Below are positions 1-10,978 of a stretch of DNA of 64,000 bases, one piece after another (positions within the stretch are counted from its first letter, which is position 1; each line of letters begins with the position of its first letter). The position numbers and the translations under genes are program-made. The notes beneath the pieces are model-generated. The model was not told the DNA's origin and did not search any database. It worked only from the letters and a program-made list of their open reading frames with translations. The stretch comes from Eleusine coracana subsp. coracana (Eukaryota > Streptophyta > Magnoliopsida > Poales > Poaceae): contig CM064425.1 in assembly GCA_032690845.1 (NCBI GenBank), forward strand, positions 35,862,240 through 35,926,239, in the 5' to 3' direction.

Positions 1-1
1 G

Positions 2-3000
2 CTTGCCACTAATCATGCAGATAATACGGAGCTTCATGTCGACTCTAGTGCCGCCGACAGGTATGCCACTCTTGTTGTGCAGCGTGTTCTTAGTACACAG
101 GTCGTTTAGGATGAAAAGCATCAGCGCCACAACATTTTTCATATCAAAGGCGTTGTGCAAGAACGAGCGGTCCGTATAATCATCGATGGTGGCAGTTGCA
201 ACAATTTGGCTAGTACGACCTTGGTGGAGCAGTTGTCATTGCCAACAAGGAAGCATCCACATCCTTATCATGTTCAATGGCTTAATGATGGCGGCAAATT
301 AAAGGTAACGCGCTCGGTACGTGTTCCTTTCTCTCTTGGCGCCTATTCTGATTTTGTAGATTGTGATGTTGTTCCAATGGAAGCATGCTCTTTGTTGCTT
401 GGCCGTCCTTGGCAATATGATGTTGATAGTGTTCATCATGGTCGCTCCAATTATTATTCCTTCATGTTCAAGGGTCAGAAAATTGTTATTCATCCTATGA
501 CACCTGAACAAGTTCTTAAAGATGATATTGCTCGAGCAACAAAAGCTGCAAAATTGGTTACATCGCCTCCTGTTGCACCTGTTCAACATGAGATCAAATT
601 GAATAACCCTATCTTGCTTGCTACACGTGCTGATTTTGATGAATTATATGATGCTAATCTGCTTTGCTATGCGCTAGTTTGCTCTCGTATGCTTGTTTCA
701 CTAGATGAGGCGCCTATGTTGCATATTCCTCCTGCTGTTGCTAACCTTTTGCAGGTCTATAAAGATGTTTTTCCCACTGAATTGCCGCCGGGTCTTCCTC
801 CTATTCGTGGCATAGAACATCAGATTGATTTAATTCCAGGCGCACAGCTTCCTAATCGCGCCCCGTACCGCACAAATCCTGAGGAGATGAAAGAAATTCA
901 GCGTCAAGTGCAGGCACTGCTTGATAAAGGTTACATTCGTGAGTCTCTCAGCCCTTGTTCGGTTCCTGTTTTGCTTGTTCCTAAGAAAGATGGTTCTTGG
1001 CTTATGTGTGTAGATTGTCGTGCAATTAACAATATTACAATTCGTTATCGATATCCTATACCACGCCTTGATGATATGCTTGATGAACTTAGTGGTGCCA
1101 CAATTTTCTCTAAGGTTGATTTGCGTAGTGGTTACCATCAAATAAGAATGAAATTAGGAGATGAATGGAAAACGGCTTTTAAAACTAAATTTGGCTTGTA
1201 TGAATGGTTGGTTATGCCGTCTGGATTGTCTAATGCTCCTAGCACTTTTATGCGCTTAATGAATGAAGTTCTTCGGCCATTCATTGGAATATTTGTTGTT
1301 GTCTATTTTGATGATATCCTTATATACAGCAAATCCATGAATGAGCATTTAGATTATTTGCGTGCTGTTTTTGATGCTTTGCGTGCTGCTCACTTGTTTG
1401 GGAACATGGAAAAATGCACTTTTTGCACGCAACATGTTTCGTTTCTTGGATATGTTGTTACTCCACAGGGCATTGAGGTCGATAGCAGCAAGGTGGACGC
1501 CATTCAGAGTTGGCCCCAACCGACGACGGTCACACAGGTTCGCAGTTTTCTTGGTCTTGCAGGCTTCTATCGTCGTTTTGTGCGGGATTTCAGTTCTATT
1601 GCTGCACCATTACATGAGCTGACCAAGAAGGGTGCGCCATTTGAGTGGGACGCACCACAAGACGACGTATTCAACACTTTAAAGGAACGGTTAACTCATG
1701 CTCCTCTCTTACAATTGCCTAATTTTGATAAAGTGTTTGAATTGGAATGTGATGCTAGTGGAATTGGTTTGGGTGCTGTTTTGTTGCAAGATCATAAACC
1801 CATTGCTTATTTTAGTGAGAAGTTAAGTGGTGCTGCTCTTAAATATTCCACTTATGATAAAGAACTTTATGCTTTAGTAAGAACATTGCAAAAATGGCAG
1901 CATTATTTATGGCCTCGCGAATTTATTATTCATTCTGATCATGAGGCTTTGAAACATATTAGAACCCAAACTAATCTGAATCGTCGTCATGCTAAATGGG
2001 TTGAATTTATTGAATCTTTTCCATACATCATTAAACATAAAAACGGGAAGGAAAATGTGATTACCGATGCTTTGTCTCGTCGTTATATGATGCTGTCCCA
2101 ATTAGACTTTAAAATCTTTGGTTTGCAAGCTTTGAAAGATCAATATGTGAATGATGCTGATTTTCATGATATTATGATGCATTGTAAGGATGGCAAACCT
2201 TGGGGCAAATTTCATATGCAGGATGGGTTCCTATTTCGTGCTAACAAGCTGTGTATTCCAGCTAGCTCGGTTCGTCTTTTGTTGTTACAGGAGGCGCATG
2301 GAGGTGGTCTTATGGGTCACTTCGGAGTTTTCAAGACACATGAGGTGTTGGCCGACCATTTCTTTTGGCCACGGATGCGCCGTGATGTTGAGCGCCTTGT
2401 TGCACGCTGTACTACATATCAAAAAGCTAAATCTCGTTTGAGTAATCATGGTTTGTATATGCCTTTGCCTGTTCCCTCTTCTCCTTGGCATGATATTTCA
2501 ATGGATTTTGTTTTGGGATTGCCTCGCACTAAGAAGGGGAGGGACAATATTTTTGTGGTTGTTGATCGTTTCTCTAAAATGGCTCACTTTATACCTTGTC
2601 ATAAAACTGATGATGCCTCAAATGTTGCTGAATTGTTCTTTAGAGAGATTGTTAGATTGCATGGAAATCCTAAAACAATTGTCTCTGATCGTGATGCTAA
2701 GTTTCTTAGTCATTTTTGGCGTTCTCTTTGGAATAAATTAGGAACTAAGCTGCTGTTTAGTACTACTTGTCATCCTCAAATTGATGGGCAAACAGAGGTA
2801 GTAAATAGAACTTTGTCTGCTATGCTTAGAGCTGTTTTAGATAAAAATTTGAGACGCTGGGAAGATTGTTTACCTCATGTTGAATTTGCTTATAATCGTG
2901 CTACACATTCTGCCACTAAGATGTGTCCTTTTGAGGTTGTTTATGGCTATGTTCCTAAGGCGCCTATTGATTTGTTTGCTATTGATGCTGAAGATGAACC

Positions 3001-3583
3001 ACATCTTGATGCTCTTGCTCATATTGATCACATGAAACAATTGCATGAAAAAACACAACACAACATTGCCATTGCTAATAAAAAGTATCAAGTTGCTGGT
3101 AGTAAAGGTAGAAAACATATTTCTTTTGAACCTGGTGATTTGGTTTGGTTGCACTTGCGTAAAGATAGATTTCCTACTTTGCGTCATTCTAAGCTGATGC
3201 CTCGTGCTGCTGGTCCTTTTAAAGTGCTAACCAAGATTAACGATAATGCTTATGTTCTTGACTTGCCCATGGAGTTTGGTGTTTCCACTAGTTTTAATGT
3301 TGCAGATTTGAAACCATACTTGGGTGAGGATGATGAGTTGCCGTCGAGGACGACTTCACTTCAAGAAGGGGAGGATGATGAGGACATCAACGACATACGA
3401 ATAATGACAACGGAAGATGGCGCGCCAAACCAAGCTGTCACGCCTCCACCTCTCGTCGTCGCGCCTCCTCGAGTTACGGATCCATCTTCTAATGAGACGA
3501 CGACGTACAAGGGCCCAATCACTAGAGCTCGAGCCCAGGAATTGAAGACGGTTTTGATGCTAAGGAACGACGGCCCAGGTTGA
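2..3583 (+). pseudogene. pol: Gypsy pol polyprotein (PR-RT-RNase H-IN), one premature stop
   Basis: This frame encodes the polyprotein that matures and copies the element. Reading begins in gag-end sequence before position 110; a TAG at 107-109 interrupts the frame, after which it is open to 3583. The retropepsin motif IIDGGSCNN is at about nt 176-202. RT has YFDDILIYSK near 1303-1332, RNase H has DASGIGLG near 1750, and integrase follows with a zinc-binding region near 2300-2420 and catalytic core near 2490-2830. The second Cys of the integrase C-x2-C pair is Tyr (CTTY near 2407-2418), whereas the sister copy at 17744-19852 keeps CTTC. The last about 200 nt lie inside the 3' LTR and encode GPITRARAQEL, a tail also seen in the sister element. 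It is nearly intact, but the stop and the Cys loss argue against current activity. Confidence 0.85.
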
Positions 3584-4015
3584 TGTCGCCCGAAGGCCCA
3601 CGTGGCCCAAGTCGCATGACTCCCTCTCCACCGCGCGCCTCTCCACTTCAGCCGGCCCTAGATGCCTCGTCCTCCCCCTATATAGTCAAGGGCTGCGCCC
3701 CTTGTAATCTTCGAGTTTTGTTTTAACTTTAGCTTAGCTATACATCCGTCTCTCGACGTGAATTCAGAACTCCACCTTCGTGCAATACATCAGATTGCTC
3801 GCCTCTAATTCTTGCTCGTTCTTCGATTGCGCGTAAGAATTGATCCTCGTGATCAGGTTGATCTTGTTTACCGCAAGGTTAATATCCTCCGGAAGTTGGT
3901 TCAGCGATTGCATTGGCGCTTCGGCTTGCTCGTCGTAGTCAGATCGTGAGGGTCAACATCCACCAAATCGAAGTTATCTCCACTCGCCGAAAGATCGGGC
4001 ACTCTACACCTATCA
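3376..4015 (+). repeat. 3' LTR of element 1
   Basis: Starts TGATGAGGACATCAACG right after the purine tract that encodes QEGED, and ends about AGATCGGGCACTCTACACCTATCA, matching the AGATCGGGAACCCTTGTCCACATCA end of the sister LTRs. Length about 640 bp. The right boundary is inferred from this alignment. Confidence 0.7.
3679..3685 (+). promoter_or_regulatory. Putative TATA box in the element 1 LTR
   Basis: TATATAG follows a C-rich stretch about 300 bp into the LTR, where an LTR promoter is expected. Inference from position and motif only. Confidence 0.4.
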
Positions 4016-4099
4016 CCAACGGGATTTAACATTTCTCCACCTTTGTTGCACTTTGCGAAGGCTTCCTGGGTATCGAACCCAACTTCAAGGTATGGTGCT

Positions 4100-4518
4100 A
4101 CATCTTTCTGGCGATCCGGCACAAGCGCCAAGTGGGGGGTGATTGGGCTCCCGCCACCGTCCATCGCGTGGGTGTTCAGCCCAGGGGAAAACACTTGCAT
4201 GAGTATATTTCGATGCCGACTCCAACCACAAACTAGGGGTGGCACGTGAAGTGGTTCTACTTGCACAACGACACCGCTCACTTATTCCCAGAATTCTCCG
4301 GGCGCTCGATCGGCAAGGGGCAGGAGTGCTAGAAGTGAGGAGTACTGGTGGCCGAGAAGGGCTGGGTGGAGGAGGTCCTCGACACGATCGCGCATCTCAA
4401 GGCGTGTGGTCTTGTCGGTGCTGGTGTTGTCGGCTCTTACCACTAGCGGAGGTTCACCCGTCTGATAGCACGCCATCTGAGGCGACCCGTCCTAGAAGAT
4501 CGAGGTCCAAAAGGTGCT
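4100..4518 (+). pseudogene. Degraded plant transposon ORF fragment
   Basis: A plus-strand frame reads KWFYLHNDTAHLFPEFSGRS near 4249-4308 and, after stops, VEEVLDTIAHLKACGLVGAG near 4366-4425. The pairing of a WFYLHND block with a GLVGAGVVG block followed by RR-x-n-PL-like residues resembles the N-terminal ORF found in many grass retroelements. Stops are present at about 4330 and 4447, so it is not functional. I cannot assign it to one lineage. It sits immediately right of element 1 and may be the older sequence that element 1 landed in. Confidence 0.4.
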
Positions 4519-4653
4519 GATAACGCACTCACTTGATAATACAACAATTGTTAAATTTAAGTTAAGTTATTACATCAATAGAGTACTGAAATACAACAGA
4601 ATATTTATAATTTAATATAGTTTGAAAACAAAAAAAGCAAATAACGGTAAGTA

Positions 4654-5398
4654 CTACGAGCTCTCGACGATATAGCGGTAGTAATGATTCATGCCCAAGA
4701 ACCAGCACTCTAGCAGCACATAACAATCACTATGGCAGCAGATCAGACTCCCAGTGGGCAGCCAACCTTCAGGGACTTGCATGTCCCTAGGCATCACATC
4801 TACAGTCAATTCTATCTTTTCATTACCTGAAAAACAACAATGACACAAAACTTGAGTACTAATTACTCAGTAAGACTTACCTGTCAACAACCTTGACATG
4901 CGTTGGCTCTAATAGGATGACTGTTTTAAAAAACTTACACTAAGCATCCTATTGGTGCTATCAAATTAATTAATCAAGTTTTATTATATAGAGCAGAAAT
5001 ATAAATTTAGTGAAGCAATTCATGAATAGTAAAACATAGCATGTAGTAAATAACTAAATATAACATAAGAGAGGTAGTAATAATAATCAACATAAGACAA
5101 TATAATCAATTTCTTAGTATCATGTGAACTACGTGATGACTTAGTGACCAAGCGGTACTCATTACTGTGAGCGACAATAATTGTAATTGATTTACACCAG
5201 CTAGGAAAACCTGAAATACATGACATATATGCACCAATTAAGGTCGTATACAACAATCTTTTGTAAGAAAAACTTACTCTTTCGACCTAGTGACATCGAG
5301 TGGGCATGCCGTTCTGCCAATAGTGCTTCGCGGTATGAACCGTCCAATCCAGCAGCCAAAGGGTCAAAGACCAATGCACCATAGCCAATCTCCAATGC
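4654..5398 (-). pseudogene. Candidate exons of an unidentified cellular gene (minus strand)
   Basis: Three minus-strand blocks look like exons rather than transposon sequence. Block 1 (about 5278-5398) encodes EIGYGALVFDPLAAGLDGSY and continues to SMSLGRK, ending at a good donor (GTAAGTTT). Block 2 (about 5115-5213) starts after a TATTTCAG acceptor and keeps the frame across the junction, reading FPSWCKSITIIVAHSNEYRL. Block 3 (4657-4838) follows TTGTTTTTCAG and encodes NEKIELTVDVMPRDMQVPEG through LLECWFLGMNHYYRYIVESS before a TAG. I do not recognise the protein. A possible 40-nt exon at about 4880-4920 does not keep frame with block 3. It could be a gene fragment captured or cut off by the surrounding elements. 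No promoter or start codon was identified. Confidence 0.35.
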
Positions 5399-6489
5399 AA
5401 GATGTTAATGCTATATTGGTTTACTAGTGCCCATAAACTAGCATGCATTCGATATTGTGCAATACTTGATCAAGGGACCAACAATGAGACGGGTCCTAGG
5501 TTTGACAAGGCAGGACTACTGCAGTCAACACCCATATGTTGCTGCAAACCTACACATGCATCATCTCTGCTCGATCATAACATCAAAAGTAAACTCATTT
5601 TCATTAAGTTCAGATTTACTGACCAAGTTCATTTCTTTAGTAAGAATAATAAGCTACTGATATTATTCCTTTACTAAGCTTAGCAGCATAGTACCGAATC
5701 CTACCAAGACTTATATAACAGTAGCATAAGTCATTTGGGTATCATGCAAGGTGGGTTTCCAACCAACTCCTGTTAACCTAATGCAACAATCGAACATAGA
5801 CCCCAGTAGTGATATATTAAAACTAGCAAACTTCGTAAAAAGGCGAATGCAAACCAGGGCTTTCCTTGATCAACACAAGTGTTCGCAACTACATATTCTT
5901 GCTCCTGGAATTCAGTATCCTTCCGAAATTCTGGCTCTTACTCTTGGTTACCGTCACCTATATATGAACAAGGTGTTAACGATATCGAAATAACACCGTA
6001 GCATGCAATGATATGCCGAATGCAAAATGCAGTGATGTTCATGTGATAATAACTTTGTTAATATGTTCTCGAAGACATATGCTTCAGAGAAGCAAGTTTG
6101 ATTATTATCATTTTATGGGTAGAAGTTCTTAAGACACTTAAATAGGGTTAATATAGCTTTGAGAGCAAATAATTCATTTAACAAAGTAAACTTATGGTTC
6201 TGGATATGAGTGATTTATTATGAACAGGGAAATTCATAAACTTTATTTTTACCAAGTATCAGCTCCTAGATATTAATAATTTATTTACTAGCATTTTTAT
6301 AAGCAAAGGTACTAAATAAATCCTAAGGCATAAGATAATGCATATTTTGCCAAACCAAAAATCAGGGTGATAGAGTAACATGATTTAACAGCTCATGCCA
6401 AAAATCAGATTTAAAATGTATTCCTAGAATTTATGGTGATTTATTAAGTGTTTTAAGAAGATAAAATCATTATTAAATTTACATACTAT
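5399..6489. other. AT-rich intergenic stretch, no gene seen
   Basis: AT-rich sequence with only short stop-limited frames. No LTR boundary, terminal inverted repeat or convincing exon was found. It may include introns or upstream sequence of the exon-like blocks to its left, or a decayed element. Confidence 0.4.
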
Positions 6490-6659
6490 CGGGGGAAACA
6501 ACTGGTGGTGCCACGTGGTGCTAATTAGGCCTGTTAATCACGCACCACCATGACTTGAACCGACGAGCCGCTAGAGCATGGATTAGAAGAATACTGGCAT
6601 GGCCCCGCGAAGGGAGCCCACGTGTCAACTGAATCTCGAGGGCAAGACCAAAACCACCC

Positions 6660-6840
6660 CCACCTCGTTCGACCCACCGAGGGTCGAGAACCGCCCTCGT
6701 CTCGCTCGACCCACCGAGGGTCAAGAACTGCCTGCGTCCCACTTGACCCATCGAGGGTCGAAGCAGCATCGGCCTTGATCGGCCCGCGCAGGGTCGGGGT
6801 CACCTCGCCTCGCTCGACCTCGGAAGAGGTCGAGTCGGCC
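6660..6840 (+). repeat. Palindromic repeat array in the Tat/RIRE2-like LTR
   Basis: About five units of roughly 35-40 bp, each centred on a short inverted repeat: TCGACCCACCGAGGGTCGA (first unit), then related TCGACCCACCGAGGGTCAA, TTGACCCATCGAGGGTCGA, a GGCCCGCGCAGGGTC form and CGACCTCGGAAGAGGTCG. The arms GACCC/GGGTC can form a small hairpin or bind a dimeric factor. Confidence 0.75.
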
Positions 6841-7599
6841 AGCCTTACGCCTCATCCAAGCCGAGCGCGTTGAATATAAGGACGTTCGTTTCATCCCTGT
6901 AATGACTGTGACTGCACAAGTAAGCACAAAATCACTGAACAAACGCTGCTCCTGCCAACTCTTGTCAATGGGCCCTGCCCCTGCGACGGGGCAGCCCTGC
7001 GGATCGCTGAATGCGTGGAAGTGGCGGGGTGAAGAAACTCGATTGCACTGCTAAGATAAGATGGGTTCCTACTCCAAGCGGGTCTGACAAAACGCAACCC
7101 GACAAGTCGACCCTTGACGGGAGGGTCGAATGGGGTGAAGGTCAACAACTGCCATCTACCCCACCTTAAATGTCGTACCAAGTGTGCATCCACAGTATCA
7201 GGAGGTGAGAACCTCCTGCAAATCTACTCTCACCATCATCACCCTCATTGATGGGATGGGGCCTGACGCCACAAGGCAGCCCATGCTGCATTCCTAAAAT
7301 GACTGCTCAATGACACCCTCAACAGTGATGATATAGAATGGCTCGATGGACAGCAGCGACCAGACCATGCTTAAGCGTCATGGTGCCACCCGTGCTGCAC
7401 CACCCCTTTCGCCGGAACACACCTTCTACAAGAACACATCAGCTCAACCCATCAGCGAAATAAGGGGGCACGCCTCGACACAGTGCCGCCTGACGCAGGG
7501 ACCAGGACGGCGGGACCCGTGAAGGCCGAAGACCACGCCATCAACCAAAGTCCATGCCAACTTCAGCACGATTTCAACGACTCCCCGCATGCGTTGTCC

Positions 7600-7650
7600 T
7601 TTTTCTCTCTCTCTCTCTCTGTCTCTCTCTCTCTCTCCCTCTCTCTCACT
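7600..7650 (+). repeat. (CT)n tract upstream of the LTR TATA box
   Basis: Almost pure CT dinucleotides with a few substitutions, ending about 25 bp before the TATA motif. Pyrimidine-rich tracts of this kind are common in plant core promoters. Confidence 0.85.
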
Positions 7651-7673
7651 GTAACCCGGGCCACACCTTGAAG

Positions 7674-7680
7674 TATAAAA
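7674..7680 (+). promoter_or_regulatory. TATA box of the Tat/RIRE2-like LTR
   Basis: TATAAAA followed by GGGGAGG, located in the 3' third of the LTR and just downstream of the CT tract, as expected for an LTR promoter. Confidence 0.6.
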
Positions 7681-7915
7681 GGGGAGGTCCTTCTTCTTCC
7701 TCAAGGCATCAAAGATCACCCAACACACACAAATACGCACTCACTAAGACTTGGAGAGCTCTCCTCTCTCACCACCATTGTCCGACCTTGGTGCAAGTAA
7801 CACGAGCAGCTACTCAAGTTGGACATAGGGGATACCTTGAACTACTATAATCCCTTATGTCCTCTTGCATAGCCATCACCGAGCCTGAGCACGCATCAAC
7901 TGAAACAAATTCTAC

Positions 7916-9436
7916 TAGCTGGTGTTCTCCAGGAGCCTAGAGTTCATCGCCACTGCCGAGCGGACACTGGTGCACGTCAGCTCACCAGCGCTGCTGCTGC
8001 TTCTAGCCCCGCGCCTGCCACCGAGGCACCATGCCAGTGGTGGTTGGAGGACACGGGTCATACGCAGATGGGATGCTAGAGCTCGTCGGCGAGTCGCTCC
8101 CAGACCCCATCTCAGTAGCCACAGCTATCGCCACCGAGCCGATGCGGGCCGTTCAACTGGATCCCGTGATACCAAGAGTCTCCGGCTCCTCCACACCTCC
8201 AGCCAACTCAGCGACCAGCTGTGGTATCACCTGAAGTGCTACTGGGGCCCTACGCCAACCCAGGATGACCTCTGGTGTGTCATGTTCGCTCTTGCGAACA
8301 TCCACGGTCAGCTCCTTGGGGGTGAGCCCCTTCTCCCGGGCCTCCTCGATGAAAACCCCTTGAAGGGCTTCCCGTGCGGTCTGCATAATGCCGCGCGGGA
8401 CTTCCAGAACCTCACCATCCACCATGGCGTCTTGATAGCCGCAAACCACGAGTTCGTGGGCATGATCAAGCGCCCTAACGAGTCCTTCTTTGAGCTCCTT
8501 GACATGGGGTCCCAGGTGGATTCCGACTCCGACTTTGACAGCTACGTAGGGAGCCATGACCCCCCCGCGCGAATGTCACATGGTACAATTCGCGTAAGTG
8601 TTGAAAGCGGGGGCTGCTGGAACCTCGGCGGCTGGGGCGGTAACAAACCCCGGAACCAACACTTCAGTGAACCCGGTGGCGAGCGCCGCAGGTAGGGGGA
8701 CCTTCATCAATGTGCCCATCGCCCCGGCCGGAGGACCTCAGGCCGAACCCCGCCCGGATGGCACTCAGCAACACCTGAGGGCGAGATGGGCGGAGTTGGA
8801 GGAAGCCCGGTGTCAGCTAGAGAACGAGAAAGCCGAGATAGACCACGAGCTAGTGCACTCGGGGGCTGGCGGACATGCCCGAGCCGTGGCTCGTGACATC
8901 CATCACCGCATCATCTATGATGACCAGGGACCCCGCAGTTCACTCGTGCGGGGCAAAACATTGCACCTGTTGCTATGTTCCTGTAGACTCTCCCCAAACC
9001 CGTGATGCCCGAAGCCCAGCAAGCACAGTGGGAAGTCACAACTCTACTGGCTCAAGACGCCAAACTCTAGGCCGAGAGCTTGTTGTGGTGTGCTGCCCAG
9101 TCAAGCCAGTGGGTCACCACCTCACGACGGGCTAGGGGAAGCGTCACCATGGGGTCCCAGCAACCCACGGTCCAGTAGGCGCCCCCGGCTAGGGGAGCGC
9201 CTAAAAAAGCCTCGGTCCACGACCGGGTTGGCCCCAACCGCAACACGCGCTTAACCCTCAAAGCGCACCAACTTGACAAAGAACGGCTAAACAAAGAAAG
9301 GGGTCATCAGCCAAACCATGGTGGACGGTACGACGACACCGACGAGGTAAGGAGCCGGAGCCCAAGCCCGCTGCGGCCACGGGTTCTTAGCTCATACATC
9401 CATTGAACCAAATTCCCCTAGCACTTCCGAGCACTC
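7916..9436 (+). other. Leader and upstream ORF region of the Tat/RIRE2-like element
   Basis: Sequence between the 5' LTR and the recognisable gag. A plus frame at 7922-8695 is open for 257 codons and contains MFALANIHGQLLGGEP and SFFELLDMGSQVDSDSDFDS. On the other strand 8153-8557 is open for 134 codons. Further plus frames continue to about 9005. I cannot prove which frame was translated; the plus frame may be the gag N-terminal extension. Tat-lineage elements are known to carry extra ORFs, some antisense. No catalytic motif is visible. Confidence 0.45.
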
Positions 9437-9964
9437 ATGACCGTCACCAAGTATGCGGGTGAGACAGATCTCGGGCTCTGGCTCGACGATTACCGTCTCG
9501 CATGCCAAGTAGGAGTAGCAATCGATGACCCTGCCATCATTCGCAACCTGCCGCTATACCTCGCCGACTCGGCTCGAGCCTGGCTCGAGCACCTCCCCGA
9601 GGGCCAGATCTACAATTTGGCCGACTTGAGGGATATTTTTGTCGGCAACATCCAGGGGAGCTACGTTCGACCAGGCAACCCCTGGGACCTCAATAACTAT
9701 CTGCAGAAGGCTAGCAAGACCCTCCGTGACTACATTAGACGCTTCTGCAAGAAGTGCAATGAGCTGCCCAATCTCGGAGACACCGACATCGTGGGCGCCT
9801 TTCTCTCTGGCACCATGTTCGAGCAGCTCATCCATGAGCTGGGGTGCAAGGGCCCCCGAACAGCTCAGGAGCTCTTGGATATCGCCACGAGTTTCGCCTC
9901 CGGCAAGGAATGCGTAGGTGCGGTCCTCAACCGCACGCTGGACGACAAGGGCAATGGCAAGTAG
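9437..9964 (+). pseudogene. gag: Gag domain of the Tat/RIRE2-like element
   Basis: Gag forms the virus-like particle that packages element RNA. The 175-codon frame holds the retrotransposon gag signature: YAGETDLGLWLDDYRLACQV near its start, then RAWLEHLPEG (about residues 49-58), the LRDIFVGNIQGSYVRPGNPW block (64-83) and LRDYIRRFCKKCNELPNL (about 97-114). Order and spacing match gag of RIRE2-like elements. A stop (TAG at about 9962) ends the frame before the protease region. It is probably a fragment of a longer frame now split by indels. Confidence 0.75.
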
Positions 9965-10978
9965 GAAGAAGGTGGTGGTGAAGGCACCTCCGACATCCCT
10001 AAGTAGAAGAAGAACAAGTCACAGACCGGACGCGACCCCGTCGTGGCCACCACCGAGTGCATGGCAGCCAGGCCCGCAACGGGGGAGGCGTCGAACCATT
10101 TCGAGAAGAGGTGGAACGACCCGTGCCCTAACCACGGTTTCCCTGTCAAGCACCTCCTCAAGGACTACTCCATGATGAAGAAATTCATCCGAGAGGAGGG
10201 GAAGAAGGGGGAGCCAGAGAAAGCATCGGATCCCGGGTGGCAAGACCGCGCGAACGATGATAACGAGCAAGGGGGACCTGTATTTCCCAAGACCAAGGCA
10301 TGTCACATGATCTTCACGGTCCCCGAGGCCCCGGAAGTCGACGCACAACCAAGGTTGAGCATCACAAAGTCTTCACGGCTGAGCCTTCCATGCCGGCGTT
10401 CCTCAAGTGGTCTCATCTGCCGATAACCTCTACCCGTTCGGATCATCCAGTTTATGTGCCACGACCGGGTCGATACCCGCTTGTGGTCGACCCTATCATT
10501 GCCGAGGTACGTTTCACGTAGGTGATGATGACAGAGGCAGCTGCCTCAACATCATATACGCTGATACCCTTGACCTCCTGGGGATCGATTGATCGCGTCT
10601 TCAACCTACCGGTGCGCCTTTCCATGGAATCGTTCTCAAGAGGCAGGCCATTTCTCTTGGGCGAATCGACTTGCCAGTCATCTTCTGGACTTCGTCCAAC
10701 TTCAAGACCGAGGCCCTCGCCTTCGAGGTCATCGACTTCTCGGGGGCATATCATGCCATCCTCGGACGCCCGTGCTAAGCCAAGTTCATGGTGGTCCCGA
10801 ACTATACCTACCTGAAGCTGAAGATGCCCAGGTCGAAAGGAGTCATCACTGTGGGCGCGTCGCTCCAGCGCGCTTTTTAGTGCAAAATAGAGAGCGGTGA
10901 CCTCACCATCACCTCGGTGGCGTCGAGCGGAGAGCTTGCAGTTATCCGCGAGCACGTCATCGAGGGAACCCTCGATGC
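9965..10978 (+). pseudogene. Gag C-terminus and protease region of the Tat/RIRE2-like element, frameshifted
   Basis: Pieces in changing frames read FTAEPSMPAFLKWSHLPIT (about 10371-10427), YVPRPGRYPLVVDPIIAEV (about 10454-10510) and SCLNIIYADTLDLLGID near 10540-10590, the conserved retropepsin region of RIRE2-like elements. The active-site stretch reads DRGS where family members have DGGS. Downstream blocks (GAYHAILGRPC, VVPNYTYLKLKMPRSKGVIT) follow in order with a stop after GRPC. Several single-base indels make it non-functional. It ends where the solo LTR inserted, at 10979. Confidence 0.7.

Larger units (their letters stand above)
1..4015 (+). mobile_element. CRM-like Ty3/gypsy retrotransposon, 3' part (element 1)
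   Basis: The 5' LTR and gag lie to the left of the window. What remains is the end of gag, the full protease-RT-RNase H-integrase region and a 3' LTR. The LTR begins TGATGAGGACATC directly after a purine-rich tract, like the other CRM-like copies in this window. Domain order PR-RT-RH-IN is gypsy type. The reading frame running into the LTR points to the CRM (centromeric chromovirus) clade; a Reina-type assignment is the main alternative. CCAAC follows the LTR end, but the left target-site copy is outside the window. Confidence 0.85.
6490..7915 (+). repeat. 5' LTR of the Tat/RIRE2-like element (approximate ends)
   Basis: GC-rich sequence beginning abruptly after AT-rich flank. It contains a palindromic repeat array, a CT-rich tract, a TATA box and the CATCACCGAGCCTGAGCACG-type ending seen in RIRE2-like LTRs, followed by TGGTGTTCTCCAGGAGCC, a possible primer-binding region. 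No second copy is available in the window to fix the ends. Confidence 0.55.

Noticed and set aside
299..3187. Several antisense frames under the element 1 pol gene
   Set aside because: Shadows of the pol frame; no independent motif and no start context.
4043..4249. A 68-codon plus frame as an independent small gene
   Set aside because: It overlaps the degraded transposon ORF in another frame and has no motif of its own.
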